Source: Elusimicrobiales bacterium (GTDB taxonomy: Bacteria > Elusimicrobiota > Elusimicrobia > Elusimicrobiales > Elusimicrobiaceae). From it: DNA of 7,791 nt. The translations under genes and the position numbers were made by a program. The stretch covers positions 1-7,791 of the forward strand of contig JAUNWB010000057.1 of assembly GCA_030540535.1 (NCBI GenBank). Reading direction: 5' to 3'. The notes under the pieces are model-generated. The model worked only from the letters and a program-made list of their open reading frames with translations. It did not search any database and had not been told where the DNA came from. This document shows, piece by piece, positions 1-5,557 of this stretch; within the stretch, counting starts at the first letter, position 1; the number at the start of each line of letters is the position of its first letter.

Positions 1-364
1 CGTCCTGCGGGATGATTTGCGCGCGCAGCATAAACCGTTCGTTGACAGTGCATTCGTCACGCAGCAGCTGTTCCAGCCGTTTTTTAAAATCGGAGATTTC
101 ACACGCCGCCAGAAACCCCAGCGTGCCGCAGTTTACGCCGAATACCGCCATATTAAGCGGCGCGGCCGCGCGTGCGCAGCGCAGCATGGTGCCGTCGCCC
201 CCCATGCAAATTAATAAATCGGCGGACGCGTCCAGGCCGTCCAGCGCGGTAATGGCGCGTGCGGGCAGGCCGCGGGCCTGCAGAAAAGTGCAGGCTTCCT
301 GCGCCAGCGCCCGGACGTTGGGTTTGTTTTCGTTAAAAAAGATGACGGCGTTTTGGAACTTCAT
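1..364 (-). CDS. nadK: NAD kinase, N-terminal part (cut by window edge)
   Basis: ATP-dependent NAD kinase, which phosphorylates NAD+ to NADP+ in the cytoplasm. The reverse strand from the ATG at 364-362 reads 121 codons to the window edge, less than half of the usual bacterial length of about 270-300 residues. It starts MKFQNAVIFFNENKP, which fits the Rossmann-like first strand. At residues 55-59 it has the family GGDGT motif (LLICMGGDGTML), whose Asp57 is the catalytic position. At 78-85 it has NCGTLGFL, a variant of the usual NxGxLGFL motif. The C-terminal beta domain with the NAD-binding Asn-Glu motif lies outside the window. The gene is transcribed divergently from nifU. The start is supported by a -10-like hexamer and a purine-rich AGAAG just upstream. 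The C in place of the usual middle residue of NxGxLGFL is a mild variation. Identification is firm from the two motifs together. Confidence 0.93.
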   Translation of the reverse strand, partial: MKFQNAVIFFNENKPNVRALAQEACTFLQARGLPARAITALDGLDASADLLICMGGDGTMLRCARAAAPLNMAVFGVNCGTLGFLAACEISDFKKRLEQLLRDECTVNERFMLRAQIIPQD

Positions 365-382
365 AGTTCTTCTATTTTAGCA
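365..382 (-). promoter_or_regulatory. nadK promoter, extended -10, very short leader
   Basis: On the minus strand TGC followed by TAAAAT (382 down to 374) forms an extended -10 element. Only nine bases separate it from the ATG at 364. A start 6-8 bases past the -10 would leave a leader of only about one to three bases. No TTGACA-like -35 is visible at the right distance. The purine string AGAAGA between them could be a Shine-Dalgarno if transcription starts further upstream. Confidence 0.5.
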
Positions 383-452
383 AAAAAACGCATGGGTACG
401 CGGCGTGCGGAAGGGTCTAATCCTTTTTCGGGGAAGCGGGAAAAAATCAAAA

Positions 453-479
453 TGCTATAATAAGGTATACAGAAGGGGG
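453..479 (+). promoter_or_regulatory. nifU-nifS promoter (extended -10) and ribosome binding site
   Basis: A perfect TATAAT lies at 456-461, preceded by TGC at 453-455, giving an extended -10 element; no convincing -35 hexamer lies 16-18 bases upstream. Transcription would start near 468. The leader then carries the purine-rich AGAAGGGGG at 471-479, eight bases before the ATG at 488, which serves as the ribosome binding site. No IscR-like or RirA-like operator could be recognised by eye in the 365-487 region, which otherwise holds only the divergent nadK promoter. Confidence 0.7.
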
Positions 480-487
480 AAACAACT

Positions 488-1339
488 ATGTGGGATTACA
501 CCGATAAAGTAATGGATCATTTTAAAAATCCGCGCAACGTGGGGGCTATCCCCGACGCGGACGGAACGGGCCAGGTGGGCAGCCTGGTGTGCGGCGACGC
601 GCTTAAACTGACGATTAAAGTAAACAAAGATACCGAAGTAATCGAAGACGCCAAATTTGAAACGTTCGGCTGCGCGAGCGCGATTGCCTCTTCTTCCATT
701 TTAACGGAAATGATTAAAGGCAAAACGCTGGAAGAAGCCTCTAAAATCACCAACCAGGATATTGCGGACGCGCTGGGTTCGCTGCCCTCCGAAAAAATGC
801 ACTGCTCCGTTATGGGCATGGAAGCGCTGGAAGCGGCCGTAAAAAGCTACCGCCAGGGCGGCAAACCCGTGGTGTTTGAACAGGAAGAAGAAAAAATCGT
901 CTGCCACTGTTTTAACGTGTCGGAAGAAGCCATCATCAAGGCCATCCGCACCAACCATTTGACCACGGTGGAAGACGTCACCCACTTTACCAAAGCCGGC
1001 GGCGCGTGCGGCCGGTGCAAGGGCGAAATCCAAAAGATTTTGGACAAAGTAAACGGCGCGTGCGAACTGCCTTCCCGCCCGGCGGAAAAAACGTTTGCGC
1101 AAATGACGCTGGTTGAAAAAATCAAAAAGCTGGAACACGTGCTGGAAGAAGACATCCGCCCCAAACTGAATATGGACGGCGGTTCCGCCGAACTCGTGGA
1201 TTTGGACGGTTCCACCGTTAAAATCCGCTTAACCGGCATGTGCCACGGCTGTGCGGGCGCGGCGGGCACGCTCAAAAATTTTATCGAAAAAACGCTGAAG
1301 GAAAAGGTGGACGCTTCCCTCAGCGTAGAGCAGGCGTAA
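488..1339 (+). CDS. nifU: Three-domain NifU Fe-S cluster assembly scaffold
   Basis: Scaffold on which Fe-S clusters are built with sulfur from NifS, then passed to apoproteins in the cytoplasm. All three NifU domains are present in 283 residues, the normal full length. The IscU-like N-terminal domain (about 1-125) has the three cluster Cys at 35 (VCGD), 62 (GCAS) and 106 (HCSVMG). The central BFD-like [2Fe-2S] domain (about 136-190) has Cys139 and Cys141 (CHC) and Cys174 and Cys177 (CGRC). The C-terminal Nfu domain (about 207-275) has Cys252 and Cys255 (MCHGC). Every expected ligand is present, so it should be functional. The start is fixed by the family N-terminus MWDYTDKV and a good ribosome site. 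nifS follows after one base, the classic pair. No nitrogenase or other nif gene is in view, so a general housekeeping role, as for NifU of Helicobacter, is inferred. Confidence 0.95.
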   Translation: MWDYTDKVMDHFKNPRNVGAIPDADGTGQVGSLVCGDALKLTIKVNKDTEVIEDAKFETFGCASAIASSSILTEMIKGKTLEEASKITNQDIADALGSLPSEKMHCSVMGMEALEAAVKSYRQGGKPVVFEQEEEKIVCHCFNVSEEAIIKAIRTNHLTTVEDVTHFTKAGGACGRCKGEIQKILDKVNGACELPSRPAEKTFAQMTLVEKIKKLEHVLEEDIRPKLNMDGGSAELVDLDGSTVKIRLTGMCHGCAGAAGTLKNFIEKTLKEKVDASLSVEQA

Positions 1340-1340
1340 T

Positions 1341-2510
1341 ATGAAAGTGGTGTATTTGGATAATAACGCCACCACCCAGTGTTCTCCCGCGGTGGTGGAG
1401 GCGATGCTGCCGTACTTTGCCGAACAATACGGCAACGCGTCGAGCATGCACGCGTTTGGCGGCGGCAACCGCAAGGCCATCGACGAAGCGCGCAAGCAGG
1501 TGGCCGCGTTGTTAAACGCGCAATACGCCGACGAAATTATTTTCACTTCCTGCGCCACGGAAAGCGACGACACCGCCGTTTTTTCCGCCGTACGCAGTTT
1601 TCCCAAAAAGAAGCACATCATTACTTCCGCCGTGGAACATCCGGCCATTATGGCCCCCTATCAATACCTGGAAGCCCAGGGATACCGCGTGGATTTTATT
1701 GGTGTGGACGAATTGGGCCGTTTCGATATGGCGCGCTTTAAAAGCGTGATTGACGAAGACACCGCCCTCGTATCCGTCATGTGGGCCAACAGCGAAACGG
1801 GAACTGTTTTTCCGATTGCCGAAATCGCCAAAATCGCACACGAACACGGTGCGCTCATGCACACGGACGCGGTGCAGGCGGTGGGCAAAATCCCGGTGGA
1901 TGTACAGGCGGCCGGGGTGGATATGCTGTCTTTATCCGGGCACAAATTTCACGGGCCCAAAGGGGTGGGGGCGCTGTACCTCAAACGCGGCACGCGTTTT
2001 ATGCCGTTTATGATGGGCGGCCACCAGGAAAAACACCGCCGCGCGGGTACCGAAAACGTCCCGCTGATTGTGGGCCTCGGCAAAGCGGCCGAACTGGCGC
2101 AAACGCGCCTTTCGGACGGCACAAACGCGCGCATTGCCGTTTTGCGCGATAAATTGGAACAGGGCATTTTGGCGGCCATCCCCGACGTGAAAGTAAACGG
2201 GGACCCGGAACACCGCGTGCCCAACACCACCAACGTCAGTTTCGGCTACATTGAAGGGGAATCTATTTTGATGTATCTGAACGATTTTGGCATTTGTGCT
2301 TCTTCGGGTTCGGCGTGTACGTCGGGCTCTCTGGAGCCTTCGCACGTGTTGCGCGCAATGGGTGTGCCGTTCCAGTTTGCGCACGGGTCCATCCGGTTTT
2401 CGCTGTCCGACCAAACGACGGAAGCGGATATCGACTTGGTGCTTAAAGAACTGCCGCCGATTATCGAGCGGCTGCGCAAGATATCGCCGTTTTCGCGCTT
2501 AGCCGCATAA
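1341..2510 (+). CDS. nifS: Cysteine desulfurase, NifS type
   Basis: Pyridoxal-phosphate (PLP) enzyme that converts L-cysteine to alanine and hands the persulfide sulfur to NifU. The 389 residues match the usual 385-405. Visible landmarks in order: YLDNNATT at 5-12; FTSCATESDD at 68-77, the phosphate-binding turn; AVEHP with His100 stacking on the cofactor; HTDAVQ with Asp176 near the pyridine nitrogen; SGHKFHGPKG with the Schiff-base Lys202; RRAGTEN at 233-239; and SSGSACTSGS with the catalytic Cys326. The short stretch around Cys326, without the long insertion of SufS-like group II enzymes, places it in group I (NifS/IscS). The ATG lies one base after the nifU stop (TAATATG), so translation is probably coupled to nifU; a weak GAGCAGG precedes it. 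The assignment to NifS rather than IscS rests mainly on the NifU partner. A strong terminator follows, closing the two-gene operon. Confidence 0.94.
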   Translation: MKVVYLDNNATTQCSPAVVEAMLPYFAEQYGNASSMHAFGGGNRKAIDEARKQVAALLNAQYADEIIFTSCATESDDTAVFSAVRSFPKKKHIITSAVEHPAIMAPYQYLEAQGYRVDFIGVDELGRFDMARFKSVIDEDTALVSVMWANSETGTVFPIAEIAKIAHEHGALMHTDAVQAVGKIPVDVQAAGVDMLSLSGHKFHGPKGVGALYLKRGTRFMPFMMGGHQEKHRRAGTENVPLIVGLGKAAELAQTRLSDGTNARIAVLRDKLEQGILAAIPDVKVNGDPEHRVPNTTNVSFGYIEGESILMYLNDFGICASSGSACTSGSLEPSHVLRAMGVPFQFAHGSIRFSLSDQTTEADIDLVLKELPPIIERLRKISPFSRLAA

Positions 2511-2524
2511 ACGGACCGTCTTTT

Positions 2525-2557
2525 AAAACGCCGCACTTAACCGTGCGGCGTTTTTTT
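2525..2557 (+). terminator. Intrinsic terminator of the nifU-nifS operon
   Basis: CGCCGCAC (2529-2536) pairs perfectly with GTGCGGCG (2543-2550) around a six-base TTAACC loop, and seven T follow directly. AAAA at 2525-2528 can pair with the first T residues, so the structure could also work from the opposite strand. It lies 15 bases after the nifS stop and ends only 14 bases before the next start codon. Confidence 0.93.
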
Positions 2558-2564
2558 GTATGAT
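2537..2564 (+). promoter_or_regulatory. Promoter of paralogue A, overlapping the terminator
   Basis: TATGAT at 2559-2564 is a good -10 and begins one base after the terminator T tract. Sixteen bases upstream, the terminator loop TTAACC (2537-2542) matches four of six -35 consensus positions. Only six bases (AGAAGA with its preceding context) lie between the -10 and the ATG at 2571, so initiation would fall on or next to that A, giving a leaderless or nearly leaderless mRNA. The -35 call is tentative. Confidence 0.5.
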
Positions 2565-2570
2565 AGAAGA

Positions 2571-4010
2571 ATGAAAAAATTATTTTTATTCCTTATTTTA
2601 GCGGGGCTTTCCTGTTCCGCGTTTGCCAAAACCGTCGTGCTGTACCACACCAGTGATACGCACGGTTTTTATTATCCTAAAAACAACCGGGGCGGTTTTG
2701 CCGCGCTGTCCGCACTCGTTCAGAAAGAAAAATATCCGTATTTACTGTTGGACTCGGGCGATTTTGCCAACGGTACGATTGAGGCCAAAAATTCCAAAGG
2801 TCTTACCAGCGTGCGCCTGATGAACGCCGCCGGCTATCAGGCGGTTACCGTGGGCAATCACGAGTTTGATTTCGGCGACGAAGGGTTGGCGCCGATGTTC
2901 GCGGAAGCGGATTTTGCGGTACTGGCCGCCAATTTGCTGGAAGCCGAAACGGACACGTACCCGAAAAACGTCCGTCCGTACCAAATTTTTGACGTGGACG
3001 GCGTAAAAGTGGCCGTTATCGGGCTGGCCAACCGCACCCCCACCAAGCCCACTAAAAAATACAAATTTACCAAACCGCTGGACGCGCTGGAAAATGCGCT
3101 GGCCCGTGCGGAAAAAGAGGGCGCCGCCGTGGCGGTGGTGTTGGTGCATGATTCGTACGGGGATTACCAAAACGGTTCCCTGCCGTATATGGGGGACATC
3201 GGTAAAAAATTTTCCGGCCGCGTGCAGGTGGTGCTGGGCGGGCATGCGCACAAAATTTTTCAAAATAAACGCGTCGGCGGCGTATTATACGCCGAAAGCG
3301 GCAAATACGCCGAGAGCGTAACCCGGGTGTCTGTGGAAGTGGACGATAAAACGGGAAAATTTAAAAAGGCCTGGTCCAAATTAATCCCGCTGGACGTTAA
3401 AAAAACGGGTTCGGACAAATGGGTGGCGGACCTGGCCGAAAGTTTCCGCACGCCGGGGGTGGACACGGTACTCGGCTGCGCGAAAGAAACGCTTTCGAAT
3501 AAATCCCGCGGCGCACAAAAAGATTCCCCACTCGATAACTGGATTGCCGATTTGGGGCGCGCAAACGCCGGGGCCGACCTTTATATCCACAATACGGGCG
3601 GCACGCGTACGTCGATGGAAAAGGGGCCCGTCACCAAGCGGGATTTGATTGATATTTTCCCGTTTGACGATACCGTCGTGATGCGGGAAGTGTCCGGCCG
3701 CCAGCTGCGCGCGTTTATTAAAAACGGGCTTTTGCCGTGGAACAAATACGCGTATTCCGGGGTGAAAATAACCTATTCCCGCACGCGGGACGGCAAGGTC
3801 CGCAACCTTAAAATTTGGGTGAACGGGCAGCCGCTTGAAAACAACCGCATGTACCGGGTAGCCACGAACTCGTTTATCGCGCGGCAGAAAATTTTTGCGG
3901 ACGCGCCGAAGCTGGATGCGGGAAACGCAACCGTCTATGGACTAATTGAAGAAGCGTTGAAACAAGGCCGTGTCCGCGCACCGGATACGGGGCGGATTGT
4001 TCAAAAATAA
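2571..4010 (+). CDS. Paralogue A: secreted UshA-family metallophosphatase / 5'-nucleotidase
   Basis: Probable exported phosphoesterase of the UshA / 5'-nucleotidase family, acting on nucleotides or similar substrates in the periplasm. From the ATG at 2571 it has 479 residues. Residues 1-19 form a Sec signal peptide (MKK, hydrophobic core, cleavage at AFA-K). The metallophosphatase domain (about 21-270) keeps all dimetal ligands: Asp29 and His31 (SDTHG), Asp64 (DSGD), Asn96-His97 (GNHE), His193 (VHDS), and His225 and His227 (GGHAH). The C-terminal 5'-nucleotidase domain (about 300-465) has NTGGTR at 341-346 and the KRDLIDIFPFDDTVV strand. The usual glycine-rich substrate loop after ATNSFIA (431-437) is missing: paralogue B has GGGSEGF there, while here RQKIF and a six-residue shortening are seen. 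An in-frame TTG at 2556 would add five residues but lies in the terminator T tract, so it was not used. The gene sits alone between two terminators. Substrate is unknown. Confidence 0.88.
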   Translation: MKKLFLFLILAGLSCSAFAKTVVLYHTSDTHGFYYPKNNRGGFAALSALVQKEKYPYLLLDSGDFANGTIEAKNSKGLTSVRLMNAAGYQAVTVGNHEFDFGDEGLAPMFAEADFAVLAANLLEAETDTYPKNVRPYQIFDVDGVKVAVIGLANRTPTKPTKKYKFTKPLDALENALARAEKEGAAVAVVLVHDSYGDYQNGSLPYMGDIGKKFSGRVQVVLGGHAHKIFQNKRVGGVLYAESGKYAESVTRVSVEVDDKTGKFKKAWSKLIPLDVKKTGSDKWVADLAESFRTPGVDTVLGCAKETLSNKSRGAQKDSPLDNWIADLGRANAGADLYIHNTGGTRTSMEKGPVTKRDLIDIFPFDDTVVMREVSGRQLRAFIKNGLLPWNKYAYSGVKITYSRTRDGKVRNLKIWVNGQPLENNRMYRVATNSFIARQKIFADAPKLDAGNATVYGLIEEALKQGRVRAPDTGRIVQK

Positions 4011-4024
4011 GGGTTTCGTTTGCG

Positions 4025-4056
4025 CCGCCCGCTCTTGAGCGGGCGGTTCTTTTTTT
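4025..4056 (+). terminator. Intrinsic terminator after paralogue A
   Basis: CCGCCCGCT (4025-4033) pairs perfectly with AGCGGGCGG (4038-4046) around a CTTG tetraloop, followed by TTCTTTTTTT. It begins 14 bases after the paralogue A stop and separates A from the following B-C-dusB operon. Confidence 0.93.
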
Positions 4057-4084
4057 GTTAGCATAAGAGTATCTGCATAAGGAG
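4035..4084 (+). promoter_or_regulatory. Promoter and ribosome binding site of paralogue B
   Basis: TGT followed by TAGCAT (4056-4064) resembles an extended -10. TTGAGC at 4035-4040, starting inside the terminator loop, matches four of six -35 positions with an 18-base spacer. Transcription would start near 4071. AAGGAG at 4079-4084 is a clear Shine-Dalgarno eight bases before the ATG at 4093. The ribosome site is solid; the promoter is tentative. Confidence 0.5.
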
Positions 4085-4092
4085 CGTTTTCC

Positions 4093-5556
4093 ATGAAAAA
4101 AACATTTTTATTGTTAGCTGCTTGTTTGCTGCCGGCCGTTTTGCCGGCCGAAACCGTTACGGTGTATCATACGAGCGACGTACACGGTTTTTTTTACCCG
4201 CGTGAAGGCCGCGGCGGTTTTGGCGCTCTGGCCGCTGTGATTAAAGACGGGCCGGAAGATTACTTGCTTTTGGACTCGGGTGATTTTTCCAATGGGACCG
4301 TGGAAACGCGCAATTCCAAGGGTTTAAAAGCCGTCCAGCTGATGAATAAAATGGGCTATCACGCCGCTACGGTGGGAAACCATGAGTTTGATTTTAAGGA
4401 TAAAGGCGTCGCCCCTATTCTGGGCGCGGCTGAGTTCCCTATTTTAGCCGCCAATTTTTATGATAAATCCACGGGTAAATATCCGGCGCACGTGGCTCCT
4501 TATAAATTTTTTGAGGTGGACGATGTAAAGGTTGCCGTTATTGGCCTGGCCAACCGCGTTCCCACCAATCCCGCCAAATCGTATTCGTACGGCAAACCGT
4601 TGAAAGCGCTTGAAAAAGCCCTCAAAGAAGTGGAAAAACAACACCCGGATGTGGTGCTTGTCATCGTCCACGATTCGCTGAAAGACGAAAAGCACGGCAC
4701 GCAGTCTTACGTGGGGGATATCGGCCGCAAATTTGCGGGCCGCGTACATGTGGTGATGGGCGGCCACGCGCACCAAATTTTCCAGAATGAATATATCAAC
4801 GGCGTGCTGTTTGTGGAAAGCGGCTGCTATTTGGACAACGTCAGCAAAATCACCATTGAAACCGACGACGAAACGGGCAAAGTGGTGTCCGCCAAGTCTG
4901 AGTTGATTCCGCTTATTGTGGAAAAAACGGGCGAAGACGAAGACATGAAAGAATATGCCGATTCCCTGCGCGAACCGGGCGTGGACGTGTCTGTGGGCGA
5001 AGCGACGGAAACGCTTTCCAAATTCCCGGTTAAAGAAGGCGTGCAGGACGCGCCGCTTAACGTATGGATTGCGGATTTATTAAAAGCGTATTCCGGCGCG
5101 CAGATTGCCATTCACAATAACGGCGGTACCCGCGTGGACATGAAACAGGGCCCCGTCACCCGCCGCGACTTGATTGAAATCCATCCTTTCGACAACACGG
5201 TCACGCTTGTGGAAGTGGACGGTAAATTCTTGAAAAAATTTGTAAAAACCGGCTTTGCACCGCGCAGCCTGTTTACGTATTCCGGCCTGGAAGTGTCGTA
5301 CAAATTAAATAAAAAAGGCAAAGTGAAAGACGTGGAACTTTTGGTAGACGGCAAACCCGTGGAAAACCGCAAAAAATACCTCATCGCCACCAATTCTTAT
5401 ATTGCGGGCGGCGGGAGCGAAGGGTTCCTTTTCAAAAAAATCCCGGCGGAAAACAAAAAATTAGCCGGTGCGACCACCATCCGCGACTTGATGGAAGAAG
5501 GTCTTAAAAAAGGTCCGCTTTCGGCCCCGGAAACCGGGAGAATCCATCAGCGTTAA
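4093..5556 (+). CDS. Paralogue B: secreted UshA-family 5'-nucleotidase / metallophosphatase
   Basis: Probable periplasmic 5'-nucleotidase or related phosphoesterase, the best-preserved of the three paralogues. It has 487 residues. A Sec signal peptide covers 1-19 (cleavage at LPA-E). The metallophosphatase domain has the full ligand set at the same residue numbers as paralogue A: Asp29, His31, Asp64, Asn96-His97, His193, His225 and His227. The C-terminal domain has NNGGTR at 342-347, RRDLIEIHPFDNTV at 357-370, and a glycine-rich loop AGGGSEGF at 438-445 that corresponds to the family GGDG(Y/F) substrate loop. Both halves therefore look active. By hand count, residues 20-100 match paralogue A at 52 of 81 positions with no gap. 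Cys11 sits in an LAAC lipobox-like string, but the hydrophobic stretch before it is too short, so lipidation is unlikely. Paralogue C follows after one base. The exact substrate (nucleotide, UDP-sugar or cyclic nucleotide) cannot be told. Confidence 0.9.
   Translation: MKKTFLLLAACLLPAVLPAETVTVYHTSDVHGFFYPREGRGGFGALAAVIKDGPEDYLLLDSGDFSNGTVETRNSKGLKAVQLMNKMGYHAATVGNHEFDFKDKGVAPILGAAEFPILAANFYDKSTGKYPAHVAPYKFFEVDDVKVAVIGLANRVPTNPAKSYSYGKPLKALEKALKEVEKQHPDVVLVIVHDSLKDEKHGTQSYVGDIGRKFAGRVHVVMGGHAHQIFQNEYINGVLFVESGCYLDNVSKITIETDDETGKVVSAKSELIPLIVEKTGEDEDMKEYADSLREPGVDVSVGEATETLSKFPVKEGVQDAPLNVWIADLLKAYSGAQIAIHNNGGTRVDMKQGPVTRRDLIEIHPFDNTVTLVEVDGKFLKKFVKTGFAPRSLFTYSGLEVSYKLNKKGKVKDVELLVDGKPVENRKKYLIATNSYIAGGGSEGFLFKKIPAENKKLAGATTIRDLMEEGLKKGPLSAPETGRIHQR
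4130..4152 (+). repeat. 12-bp tandem duplication in the signal peptide of paralogue B
   Basis: TGCCGGCCG occurs at 4130-4138 and again at 4142-4150, a period of 12 bases in frame. It encodes LPAV then LPAE (residues 13-20), so the end of the signal peptide shows two PA-type sites in a row. GGCCGGCC-like palindromy makes this stretch prone to slippage. Confidence 0.7.
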
Positions 5557-5557
5557 T

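Noticed and set aside
12..380. Plus-strand open frame over the nadK region.
   Set aside because: The minus strand has GGDGT and NCGTLGFL of NAD kinase; the plus frame is Ser/Ala/Arg-rich with no motif.
424..445. Weak hairpin TTTTTC / GAAAAA upstream of nifU as a possible operator or attenuator.
   Set aside because: Six A-T rich pairs with a ten-base loop, upstream of the predicted transcription start; likely chance.
1932..2414. Antisense open frame opposite nifS, with others opposite nifU.
   Set aside because: Composition is biased with no domain signal; the sense strand codes for conserved catalytic motifs.
2556..2570. In-frame TTG start that would extend paralogue A by five residues (MYDRR).
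   Set aside because: It lies in the terminator T tract and the -10 region, has no ribosome site, and the ATG at 2571 gives a standard MKK signal peptide start.
4117..4128. Lipobox-like LAAC (residues 8-11) in paralogue B, which would make it a lipoprotein.
   Set aside because: The hydrophobic segment before the Cys is only about seven residues, and hydrophobic sequence continues after it to a normal LPA-E cleavage site.
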